A stretch of 38,565 nt of DNA, from contig CAMLGF010000033.1 in the NCBI GenBank assembly GCA_946479515.1, forward strand, positions 1 through 38,565, given 5' to 3'. Below, one piece after another: positions 15,490-22,654 of this stretch (its first letter is position 1; every line of letters starts with the position of its first letter). The stretch comes from an uncultured Pseudomonadota bacterium (lineage in GTDB: Bacteria; Pseudomonadota; Gammaproteobacteria; Steroidobacterales; Steroidobacteraceae). Made by a program: the position numbers and the translations under genes. The notes beneath the pieces were generated by a model. That model saw only the letters and a list, made by a program, of their open reading frames with translations. It was not told the DNA's origin and searched no databases.

Positions 15490-16500
15490 TCACGGCGATG
15501 CGATTGCGGCCAAGGCCTTTTCTATCGCCGCCGGCAGGCCGCGGCGCATCGCCGTTGCCGCGGTTGCCACGGCCTGGGCGAATGCGACGCGGTCCGCGCT
15601 GCCGTGGCTTTTTACCACGACTGCCGTGAGCCCGACCATGCAAGCGCCGTTGTAGCGGCGCGGATCGAGCTTCTCGCCCACGCGGCGGAGCACGGGGCGA
15701 GCTAGCAAAGCTGACAACTTGCTGGCGAAGTCGCGGGTGAACTCCGCGCGCAGCTGCTCGACGATGAGCTTGGCGAGACCTTCCATCGACTTCAGCGCCA
15801 CGTTGCCCGTGAAGCCGTCGGTGACCACCACGTCGACGCTGCCGTCGAAGATGTTGTTGCCCTCGACGAATCCCAGGTAGTTCACGCCGCTCGCGCGGAT
15901 GAGTTCGTGCGCCTCCTGCACGACCTCGTGACCCTTGGTCTCTTCCTCGCCGATGTTGAGCAGGCCGACGCGCGGCCTGTCGATGGCGTATACGTCGCGG
16001 GCCACGATCGATCCCATGGTCGCGAATTGCGCGAGCTGCGCCGCCGAGGCCTTGGTGTTCGCGCCGAGATCCAGCATATGCGTGTGGCCGCCGTTGCGCG
16101 CCGGCACGGCCGACATGATCGGCGCGCGTTCGACGGGGCCGACGGTCTTCAGTACGAAGTGCGCCATGGCGGTGAGCGCGCCGGTATTGCCAGCACTCAC
16201 CATCGCCCCTGCGCGCCCTTCCTTTACCAGGTCGATGGCCAGGCGCATGGAGGAATCCTTGCGCTTGCGGATGGCCTCGCGCGGATGCTCCGACATGCCG
16301 ACGATGGTGTCCGCGGCGTGCACGGTGGCGCGCGAACGCACCCCGGCCGGCGCCTGCGCCAGGAGGGGTTCGATGACGGCGGGTTGCCCGACCAGGATGA
16401 GCTCGAGGTCGGGGTCGTGGCTGAGGGCCTGCAGCGCGCCCGGAATCAGTTCCGGGGCACCGCTGTCGCCACTCATCACATCGACGGCGATGGACGCCAT
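15490..16500 (-). CDS. plsX: Phosphate acyltransferase PlsX
   Basis: PlsX (336 residues) converts acyl-ACP to acyl-phosphate, the first committed donor for phospholipid synthesis with PlsY. Recognisable segments are IAVDVMSGDSGAPELIPGAL (start), MSEHPREAIRKRKDSSMRLA, VSAGNTGALTAMA, MLDLGANTKASA, NIGEEETKGHEV and VVTDGFTGNVALKSMEG. The length equals the family norm. It lies 57 bases downstream of rpmF and 23 bases upstream of fabH, as in E. coli, which ties lipid initiation to ribosomal protein L32 and YceD expression. Confidence 0.97.
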   Translation of the reverse strand: MASIAVDVMSGDSGAPELIPGALQALSHDPDLELILVGQPAVIEPLLAQAPAGVRSRATVHAADTIVGMSEHPREAIRKRKDSSMRLAIDLVKEGRAGAMVSAGNTGALTAMAHFVLKTVGPVERAPIMSAVPARNGGHTHMLDLGANTKASAAQLAQFATMGSIVARDVYAIDRPRVGLLNIGEEETKGHEVVQEAHELIRASGVNYLGFVEGNNIFDGSVDVVVTDGFTGNVALKSMEGLAKLIVEQLRAEFTRDFASKLSALLARPVLRRVGEKLDPRRYNGACMVGLTAVVVKSHGSADRVAFAQAVATAATAMRRGLPAAIEKALAAIASP

Positions 16501-16557
16501 GGATCGCGGGCGGAATGCAGGCTCGCGTTCAACGAACGACGCCTGCTCGTCCGGAGA

Positions 16558-16752
16558 CTATTCTTCGGTCTCGACTTCGGCCGGCTTCTCGATGACGCGC
16601 TTGCCGCGATAGAAGCCATCTGGCGTGATGCGATGACGCAGATGAGTCTCGCCCGACTGCGGGTCGACCGACAGCGCCGGCTTGGCAAGGCGATCGTGCG
16701 AGCGATGCATGCCGCGCTTGGACGGCGTTTTACGACTTTTCTGAACGGGCAT
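16558..16752 (-). CDS. rpmF: 50S ribosomal protein L32
   Basis: L32 (64 residues) of the large ribosomal subunit. It begins [20 protein letters not shown], the classical N-terminus, and is strongly basic until an acidic tail ([10 protein letters not shown]). There are no zinc-binding Cys, as expected for gammaproteobacterial L32. It lies 37 bases downstream of yceD and is part of the yceD-rpmF-plsX-fabH operon. Confidence 0.97.
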   Translation of the reverse strand: MPVQKSRKTPSKRGMHRSHDRLAKPALSVDPQSGETHLRHRITPDGFYRGKRVIEKPAEVETEE

Positions 16753-16789
16753 GGATCCAATCCTCTTGTGCGACTCTGTGGGGCGACGA

Positions 16790-17317
16790 TTATTTGCGTT
16801 TCAACAGTTCGCCCAACTGTGCAAACGGTTTCTGAACATCGGCCGGCTCCTCATCGGCGCCGGCCTCGTGCCCGGGCAGCTGCATCGCACGGCCCGCGCA
16901 CTCGCTGACTTCGTCATGCCGGGCCACGTGTGGCAGCGCCAGCAGGACTTCCTCATCCACGAGGTCACGAACGCTCACGCTATCGGCCTCGACCAGAAAA
17001 ACTTCCATCCCTTCGGGCACGCGATCGGCAGCGTCGTAGTCGCTGACCAACGCGATGCGCGATTTCACCTGCACCGGCCAGCGCATGGGCTGCATGCAGC
17101 GCTGACAAACTACTTCGGGCTGGGCACTGACCTCGAGGTCGGCGACCGACTGCCCGAGCTGCCGGGAGAAGCGCGCCTTACCGCTCGCCTCACCCTCGGT
17201 ACCCGACAATTCACGCGAAACCCTGGGCAGCTCGGCGAGCGGAATCTTGAAGTCGACCTCCGCTTCGGTGCCTACCAAGGTGTCGACGGGAGCGCGTCGG
17301 GACCAGCCCAGTGACAT
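16790..17317 (-). CDS. yceD: YceD/DUF177 family protein (Nucleoid/23S rRNA accumulation protein)
   Basis: This is a DUF177 (YceD) protein of 175 residues from [10 protein letters not shown]. Members act in 23S rRNA accumulation or ribosome assembly in plants and bacteria; the exact role is open. The family signature CQRCMQPM, with paired Cys, lies in the middle, followed by [16 protein letters not shown] and the terminal [13 protein letters not shown]. It is the first gene of the operon with rpmF, plsX and fabH. The ATG at 17315-17317 has no Shine-Dalgarno sequence, and the predicted -10 element ends only nine bases before it, so the mRNA may be nearly leaderless. A start 33 bases upstream would lie inside the promoter and is rejected. 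Confidence 0.9.
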   Translation of the reverse strand: MSLGWSRRAPVDTLVGTEAEVDFKIPLAELPRVSRELSGTEGEASGKARFSRQLGQSVADLEVSAQPEVVCQRCMQPMRWPVQVKSRIALVSDYDAADRVPEGMEVFLVEADSVSVRDLVDEEVLLALPHVARHDEVSECAGRAMQLPGHEAGADEEPADVQKPFAQLGELLKRK

Positions 17318-17326
17318 GGGGCGCGT

Positions 17327-17355
17327 ATGATAGGCACCGCCTCCCCCCAAGTCAA
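17327..17355 (-). promoter_or_regulatory. Sigma70-type promoter of the yceD-rpmF-plsX-fabH operon
   Basis: On the minus strand TTGACT (17355-17350) and TATCAT (17332-17327) each match the consensus at five of six positions, with an optimal 17-base spacer. Only nine bases (ACGCGCCCC) separate the -10 from the yceD ATG, so initiation would give a leader of about 0-5 bases. The -10 overlaps TATGAT on the plus strand, which could serve the divergent yceF gene, but no matching -35 is evident. Confidence 0.75.
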
Positions 17356-17384
17356 AAACAGATTCACCCTAAGCCCTTGTTTTT

Positions 17385-17981
17385 ATGAGCACGAATACGG
17401 CGCTGCGGCCGTTGATCCTGGCGTCCACCTCCCGCTACCGCGCGGCCCTGCTGGAACGCTTCGGCCTGCCCTTCGAATCCCGCAATCCGGCGGTCGACGA
17501 AGCCGAGCGGGCCGGTGAATCCCCGCGCGCGCGGGCCTTCCGACTGTCGGAGGCCAAGGCCGAAGCCGTGGCAAGCCGGTTCCCGCAGGCCATCGTGATC
17601 GGCGGCGACCAGGTACCGGCCGCCAGTTCGACCATCCTCAACAAGCCCGGCAATGCCGCCAACTGCCGCGAGCAGCTGAAACTGCTCTCAGGGTCCACGG
17701 CCGAGTTCTACACCGCCTGCACGGTCCGCTGCCTGGAAACCGACGTGAAGCTGTCCCACGTGGATACCACCGCCGTGAAATTACGGCCGCTGTCCGATGC
17801 CGAAATCGATCGTTACGTCGAACGCGAAAAACCCTTCGACTGCGCCGGCGGCTTCAAGGCCGAGGCGCTCGGCATCGTGCTCTTCGAGCGCATCGATACG
17901 GAAGACCCCACCGCCATCGTCGGCATGCCGCTCATCTGGCTGGCGGGTGCCTTGCGAGCCGTGGGCTATACCGTTCCCTAG
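17385..17981 (+). CDS. yceF: Maf-type nucleotide pyrophosphatase, YceF subgroup
   Basis: This Maf family enzyme (198 residues) hydrolyses non-canonical nucleoside triphosphates; the YceF subgroup prefers 7-methyl-GTP. Motifs are LILASTSRYRAALLERFGL, with the substrate-binding ASTSRYR, then AVDEAE, IGGDQV with the catalytic acidic residue, FYTACTVRC, and CAGGFKAEALGI...VGMPLI. The CAGGFKAE segment and gene position opposite yceD identify YceF rather than the dTTPase YhdE. The start ATG lacks a clear Shine-Dalgarno sequence. The gene converges on rluC with 37 bases between stops and no obvious terminator. Confidence 0.94.
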   Translation: MSTNTALRPLILASTSRYRAALLERFGLPFESRNPAVDEAERAGESPRARAFRLSEAKAEAVASRFPQAIVIGGDQVPAASSTILNKPGNAANCREQLKLLSGSTAEFYTACTVRCLETDVKLSHVDTTAVKLRPLSDAEIDRYVEREKPFDCAGGFKAEALGIVLFERIDTEDPTAIVGMPLIWLAGALRAVGYTVP

Positions 17982-18018
17982 GCGCGCGAACGTCCGGTCG
18001 CCGGCACGGCGGTCATTC

Positions 18019-19035
18019 TCATTTGGTGGGAAGTCTGTCGATGACCGCCTTGAGCTCGGGCGGCAACGGCGCGTTCACCGAGAATTCGACCCCGGTGTCC
18101 GGCCAGGTGAAACTCACCTGGTGCGCATGCAGGAACATGCGCGTGAGACCGGCGGCTTTCATGGCCTCGTTGAAGGCGGCGTCGCCATATTTCTCGTCGC
18201 CCGCCAGTGGATAGCCCGCATGCGCGGCATGCACGCGGATCTGATGCGTGCGGCCGGTCTCCAGCTCCACTTCCACGAGCGTCGCCTTCTTGCCGAAAAA
18301 TTGCACGGGCCGGAATACGCTCGCGGCCTCCTTGCCCGAAGCGTGGGCCTTCACCGTTCGTTCGCCGCTCACGCGGATATCGGTGCGCAGCGGAACGTCG
18401 ATGCGCTTGCGGCCCAGCTCCCACTTGCCCCTGACCAGTGCGAGATAACGCTTCTCAACGCGCCCCTCGCGCATCAGCGCGTGCAGCGCGCGCAGCGCGG
18501 CAGGCCGGCGGGACACGAGCAGGATGCCGCTGGTTTCGCGATCGATCCGGTGCGCCAGTTCCAGCTCTTCCGCGGGTCGCGCGGCCCGCAGCGCCTCGAT
18601 GACCCCGAAGCTCACGCCGCTGCCGCCGTGCACGGCGACGCCCGCGGGCTTGTTCACCACCAGCAGGCGCGGATCCTCGTGGATCACCGCATCGGCCACG
18701 CTCTCGACCAGCCCTCCGGGCGCTTTGCGCGGCGGTGCATCAGCGCCCACCCGCACCGGGGGAACTCGCACGATGTCGCTTGCCTGCAACCGGGTGTCTG
18801 CCTTGGCGCGCTTGCCGTTGACTCGCACCTCACCTTTGCGAATCACGCGGAACAGGTGGCTTCGCGGCACGTCGCCCAGGATTCTCCCGAGGAAATTGTC
18901 CAATCGCTGGCCGTCACCCCGCTCGCCCACCTCGATCTGCTGGACCTGGGGGCGCGGCGGCGCTGGCTCGGCTGCGCGCGTGGCAGTGGTTTGCGGCGCC
19001 GGCGCGACACGGGGTTCGTAACGTCTTGTTTTCAC
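18019..19035 (-). CDS. rluC: 23S rRNA pseudouridine synthase RluC
   Basis: This RluA-family pseudouridine synthase (338 residues) modifies positions 955, 2504 and 2580 of 23S rRNA in E. coli. An N-terminal basic, Pro-rich tail precedes an S4 RNA-binding domain (GQRLDNFLGRILGDVPRSHL, residues about 42-61, then GEVRVNGKRAKAD). The catalytic Asp is in AHRIDRETSGILL, with RTHQIRVHAAHAGYPLAGD downstream. The GTG start at 19033-19035 has only a weak Shine-Dalgarno sequence. It is divergent from rne across a 417-base gap, the same arrangement as in E. coli. Confidence 0.95.
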   Translation of the reverse strand: MKTRRYEPRVAPAPQTTATRAAEPAPPRPQVQQIEVGERGDGQRLDNFLGRILGDVPRSHLFRVIRKGEVRVNGKRAKADTRLQASDIVRVPPVRVGADAPPRKAPGGLVESVADAVIHEDPRLLVVNKPAGVAVHGGSGVSFGVIEALRAARPAEELELAHRIDRETSGILLVSRRPAALRALHALMREGRVEKRYLALVRGKWELGRKRIDVPLRTDIRVSGERTVKAHASGKEAASVFRPVQFFGKKATLVEVELETGRTHQIRVHAAHAGYPLAGDEKYGDAAFNEAMKAAGLTRMFLHAHQVSFTWPDTGVEFSVNAPLPPELKAVIDRLPTK

Positions 19036-19452
19036 TAAAGGTCTCGGGCTATGATGCGCGCCGTCGTCGTCCCCCGCATTGCAGGTGTGTGACGGCGCAA
19101 TGCCGCGGCGCGCACGAGCGCAACCCTAAGACGATTCGAACGCGCCGCATGTTAGTTGGTCCTCGGTAACGAGGCCATCGCTCGAAGGCCGACAATGAAT
19201 CTCGCGCGGCGGCTGCCGGTCCAAAAAGACGCAGCCAGCGCGACGTCGGTGAAGTAGCCCAAAGGGTTTTGGCGCTCCGCCCCATCGCGGGTCGGACATA
19301 CAACGTGAAGACTTTGCGTCACACGCCTTCCAACAATCTTTGGCCTCACGGCATGCACCTCCGCGTCGCGCGGTTGTCCGACATGCCGTCCGCGAGGATA
19401 TCCGCCGTTCGATTCGCGTCGTCCCTAGAGAGCCACCTAGGGTCCCATTCAA
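19036..19452 (+). promoter_or_regulatory. Long structured leader/promoter region of rne
   Basis: The 417-base gap between the divergent rluC and rne genes holds no credible gene but several stems. A long nested hairpin has outer arms TGCGCGCCG (19055-19063) and CGGCGCGCA (19106-19114), with inner arms GCATTGC/GCAATGC. CCTCG-GTAA-CGAGG at 19161-19174 has a GNRA-type loop. A two-part stem (CGCGC, GGCTGC with GCAGCC, GCGCG) spans 19203-19242 with an A-rich loop. The last stem is listed separately. In E. coli the rne leader is long and mediates RNase E autoregulation through a stem-loop; a similar role here is inferred. No confident -35/-10 pair was found. Confidence 0.55.
19423..19442 (+). promoter_or_regulatory. 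Stem-loop covering the rne Shine-Dalgarno region
   Basis: CCCTAG (19423-19428), an 8-base loop, and CTAGGG (19437-19442) pair perfectly. The AGGG of the 3' arm is the best Shine-Dalgarno candidate for rne, 10 bases before the ATG at 19453, so the stem would hide it. Translation may therefore depend on opening of this stem. Confidence 0.55.
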
Positions 19453-22026
19453 ATGAAGAGAATGCTCGTCAATGCAACTCAGCAAGAGGAGTTGCGCGTA
19501 GCGCTGGTTGATGGTCAGAAGCTGTTCGATCTTTCCATAGAGATACCTTCCAAGGAACAGAAGAAGGCCAATATCTACAAAGGACGAATTTCGCGCATCG
19601 AGCCCTCGCTCGAGGCCTGCTTCGTCGATTACGGTTCGGAACGTCACGGCTTCCTGCCGCTGAAGGAAATCTCCAAGGAATACTTCCGCAAGGGTGCCGA
19701 CAGCGGCCGCGGCAACATGCGCGACCTGCTCTCCGAGGGCCAGGAAGTCATCGTCCAGGTCGAAAAGGAAGAGCGCGGCAACAAGGGCGCCGCCCTCACC
19801 ACATTCATTTCGCTCGCCGGACGGTTCCTGGTGCTCATGCCCAATAACCCGCGCGCGGGCGGCGTCTCGCGCCGCATCGAGGGCGAAGACCGCGACCAGA
19901 TGCGCCAGGTCATGGACGAACTCGTGATTCCCGACGGCATGGGCGCCATCGTCCGCACCGCCGGTGTCGGCCGGGCCGTGCAGGAACTGCAATGGGACCT
20001 CGACAACCTCAAGGCCCAGTGGGACCAGATCGACGCGGCCACGCGCGACCGGCCCGCCCCTTATCTCGTGTATCGCGAGAGCGACGCCGTGACACGCGCG
20101 TTGCGCGACTACCTGGCCGATGACATCGGCGAAGTGCTGGTCGACGACGACGCCACATTCGCGACGGCGCAGGAGTACATGACGCGCTTCATGCCACCGG
20201 AGGCGCAGAAGCGCCTCAAGCGCTATACCGACGACATCCCGCTGTTCACGCGCTTCCAGATCGAGAGCCAGATCGAATCGGCGTACGCGCAGAAGGTGGA
20301 GCTGCCCTCGGGCGGGTCCATCGTCATCAATTACACCGAGGCGCTGGTCGCCATCGACATCAACTCCGCGCGCGCCACGCGCGGCTCGGACATCGAGACC
20401 ACGGCGACCAACACCAATCTCGAAGCCGCGGAAGAGATCGCGCGTCAGCTGCGCATCCGCGACATCGGCGGCCTTATCGTCATCGACTTCATAGACATGG
20501 AGTCGCAGAAGAACCAGCGCGACGTCGAGGATCGACTGCGCGACGCGGTCAAGATGGATCGCGCCCGCATCCAGATCGGCCGGCTCTCGCGCTTCGGTCT
20601 GCTCGAGATGTCCCGCCAGCGCCTGCGGCCGTCGTTGAGCGACTCCAGCCACCTCGTCTGCCCGCGTTGCACCGGCATCGGCAGCATCCGCTCCGTGGAA
20701 TCCATGGCGCTGGCCATCCTGCGACTCATCGGCGAGGAAGCCCGCAAGGACAAGACCGCGCAGGTCGTCGCCCAGGTCCCGGTGGAAGTGGCCACGTATC
20801 TCATCAACGAGAAGCGCGAATGGCTGCGCACGCTCGAGGACAAGAGCGAAGTCGAGCTGCTCGTGGTGCCGAACCCGTACATCCAGACCCCGGAGTACTC
20901 GATCAAGCGCGTGCGCGCCGATGAGACCGAGCTGCCGGAGAACAAGGTCCTGTCGTACAAGATGCCGGAACGTCCGGTCGTGGCGGACCCCTCCGGCACC
21001 CGGCAGGAGAAGCCCCAGCAGGAACCCGCTGCCGTGGTGCCCACGGCCCCGACCACTGCCGCGCCCGTCATCGTGCACGTGCCCGCGCCGGCGGCGGTTG
21101 CCAATGTGGTCGTTGCGCCCACGGGCCTGAACTTCTGGCAGCGCCTGGCCTACCTATTCACCGGCAAGCCGCCGGAAGGCACCCAGGCGGCGCCACCGGC
21201 CCGCGAAGGCCGTCGTGAAGGCTCGCGCGATCGGGACCGCGGCCGCGAGCGGCATCGCGAGCGCGATCACCGGCACGAGCGCGGCCGCGACGCGCGCGGC
21301 GGTCACGGTCGGGACCGGGACCGCGAGAAAGACCGCACTCGCGACAAGGACGGCCGCCGGGAAAAAGAAGGCAGCCGCCACGCCCACAAGGACGGCCATC
21401 GCGAACATGGCCGCGACGCCCATCGTGAAGGCCAGCGCGACCAGCACCGCGAGCGCGATGCGCAGCGGGACGCACTGCGCGAGGCGGACCGGGAACGCAA
21501 TCGCGAGCGGCAGCGCCAGCGCGAGCAGGAGCGCCGCGAGCAGCAGGCCGCCGTGGCCGCGGCCGCGGGCAGCGCCGAGGGTGCCTCTGGTGCGTTGCCC
21601 GCCGCTACGACTGAAGACGTGTCCGGCGAGTCCGAGGGCGGCGCCAGCGGTGAGGGCCGTGAAGGTCGCAGCCGCCGAGGCCGGCGCCGCGGCCGCCGCG
21701 GAGGCCGCAACCGTGAGGGTGGGCAGCAGCAGGCCACCATGGGCTCGGAAGCCGGCACGGGCAGCGAATTCGCGCGCGAGGCCTCGCCCGAGGAGCGCGC
21801 CTTCCACGCGGCGCAGGGCTCCGGCGCAGACCCGGGCGGTCGCGAGCACCGCGAATCCTCCGGTGGCCAGGCCCCGCCCCGTGAGCCGGCGGCCCACGCC
21901 GAGCCGCACGAATCCCGCGGCGGCACGGGTTCGCAGGCGCCGCTCGACCTGCCCCCGCCACCGGCCTCCAAGCCGTTCGTGGTGTGGTCTTCGAGCCCGG
22001 ACGGCGGCGAGCGCCGCGACGAGTAG
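19453..22026 (+). CDS. rne: Ribonuclease E
   Basis: RNase E (857 residues) is the endonuclease that organises mRNA decay and processes rRNA and tRNA. The catalytic half (about 1-510) starts [20 protein letters not shown]. It has the S1 domain ([20 protein letters not shown]), the DNase I-like metal site Asp302 ([10 protein letters not shown]) and Asp345 (IDFIDM), and the zinc-link Cys403/Cys406 (CPRCTGIG). The C-terminal half is disordered: an Arg/Asp/Glu/His-rich RNA-binding-like tract (about 580-700), a basic [17 protein letters not shown] patch, and a final PFVVWSSS motif, as in other gammaproteobacterial RNase E tails. The long structured leader suggests autoregulation. A strong terminator follows. 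Confidence 0.96.
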   Translation: MKRMLVNATQQEELRVALVDGQKLFDLSIEIPSKEQKKANIYKGRISRIEPSLEACFVDYGSERHGFLPLKEISKEYFRKGADSGRGNMRDLLSEGQEVIVQVEKEERGNKGAALTTFISLAGRFLVLMPNNPRAGGVSRRIEGEDRDQMRQVMDELVIPDGMGAIVRTAGVGRAVQELQWDLDNLKAQWDQIDAATRDRPAPYLVYRESDAVTRALRDYLADDIGEVLVDDDATFATAQEYMTRFMPPEAQKRLKRYTDDIPLFTRFQIESQIESAYAQKVELPSGGSIVINYTEALVAIDINSARATRGSDIETTATNTNLEAAEEIARQLRIRDIGGLIVIDFIDMESQKNQRDVEDRLRDAVKMDRARIQIGRLSRFGLLEMSRQRLRPSLSDSSHLVCPRCTGIGSIRSVESMALAILRLIGEEARKDKTAQVVAQVPVEVATYLINEKREWLRTLEDKSEVELLVVPNPYIQTPEYSIKRVRADETELPENKVLSYKMPERPVVADPSGTRQEKPQQEPAAVVPTAPTTAAPVIVHVPAPAAVANVVVAPTGLNFWQRLAYLFTGKPPEGTQAAPPAREGRREGSRDRDRGRERHRERDHRHERGRDARGGHGRDRDREKDRTRDKDGRREKEGSRHAHKDGHREHGRDAHREGQRDQHRERDAQRDALREADRERNRERQRQREQERREQQAAVAAAAGSAEGASGALPAATTEDVSGESEGGASGEGREGRSRRGRRRGRRGGRNREGGQQQATMGSEAGTGSEFAREASPEERAFHAAQGSGADPGGREHRESSGGQAPPREPAAHAEPHESRGGTGSQAPLDLPPPPASKPFVVWSSSPDGGERRDE
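21190..21552 (+). repeat. Low-complexity Arg/Asp/Glu/His-coding tract in rne
   Basis: Residues about 580-700 of RNase E consist almost only of RD, RE, RH and KD/KE dipeptides (for example [15 protein letters not shown]). At DNA level this is an imperfect repetition of cgcgac/cgcgag-type hexamers. It is probably the arginine-rich RNA-binding and scaffold segment of the degradosome tail. Confidence 0.85.
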
Positions 22027-22048
22027 TTAGCGAACCGGTCGCATCCGG

Positions 22049-22080
22049 AAGGCCCGCGGAACTCCTCCGCGGGCCTTTTT
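22049..22080 (+). terminator. Rho-independent terminator of rne
   Basis: AAGGCCCGCGGA (22049-22060), loop ACTCC, TCCGCGGGCCTT (22066-22077) form a perfect 12-bp stem followed by T to 22080. It lies 22 bases after the rne stop and six bases before the end of the converging phosphatase gene. Confidence 0.94.
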
Positions 22081-22085
22081 CATTT

Positions 22086-22559
22086 TCATTTGCCCATTAC
22101 GGTGTCCTGCAGCGACCGCAGGAAGCCGCGCGCGGCGTGTTCGCACAGATCCAGCACGCGTTCGAAATCCTCGACCCCGCCGTAGTAAGGATCCGGCACC
22201 TCGTCATGCCCCAGGTCGGTGAAGCTCATGAACAGCGCCAGCCGCGCGGTGGCGCCAGCCATGCGCCGCGCCTTGAGCTCGGAGAGGTTGTTGCGATCCA
22301 TGGCGAGGATGTAGTCGAAGCGGCGGAAGTCGTCCGGCGTCACCAGGCGGGCCCGCAGGCCGCTCAGGTCGTAACCGCGCCGCCGCCCGGCGGCGATGGT
22401 GCGGCGATCGGGAGGTTCCCCGACGTGGTACTGCGCCGTTCCGGCCGAATCGACGTGCAGCGTGAGACCCGGGAACTCGCGGGCCGCGATGGCTCGCAGA
22501 ACACCCTCCGCCGTGGGCGAACGACAGATGTTTCCCAGGCATACGCACAGAATTTTCAT
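22086..22559 (-). CDS. Low-molecular-weight protein tyrosine phosphatase
   Basis: This LMW phosphatase (157 residues) hydrolyses phosphotyrosine or similar phosphoesters. The P-loop CX5R is at residues 7-13 (CLGNICRSP), at the extreme N-terminus as usual, and the general acid Asp123 lies in VPDPYYGG. It has the full family length and no signal peptide. In Pseudomonas a similar gene sits in the kdsB-murB-rne neighbourhood, so its place beside rne has precedent; there is no tyrosine kinase or capsule gene here. It is convergent with rne and divergent from the PKD lipoprotein gene, with 95 bases between starts. Confidence 0.95.
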   Translation of the reverse strand: MKILCVCLGNICRSPTAEGVLRAIAAREFPGLTLHVDSAGTAQYHVGEPPDRRTIAAGRRRGYDLSGLRARLVTPDDFRRFDYILAMDRNNLSELKARRMAGATARLALFMSFTDLGHDEVPDPYYGGVEDFERVLDLCEHAARGFLRSLQDTVMGK

Positions 22560-22654
22560 CGGGTCTCCGTTTACAGACAGGAATCGAGCCTCCGCTAGCT
22601 ACCATACGTGACAACCCGCACAATCCGGAGCAACCAGGGCAGGTATAAGAGCTC

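Noticed and set aside
19126..21078. Open frame of 650 codons opposite rne
   Set aside because: Antisense shadow of RNase E that also runs into the rne leader; no family resemblance.
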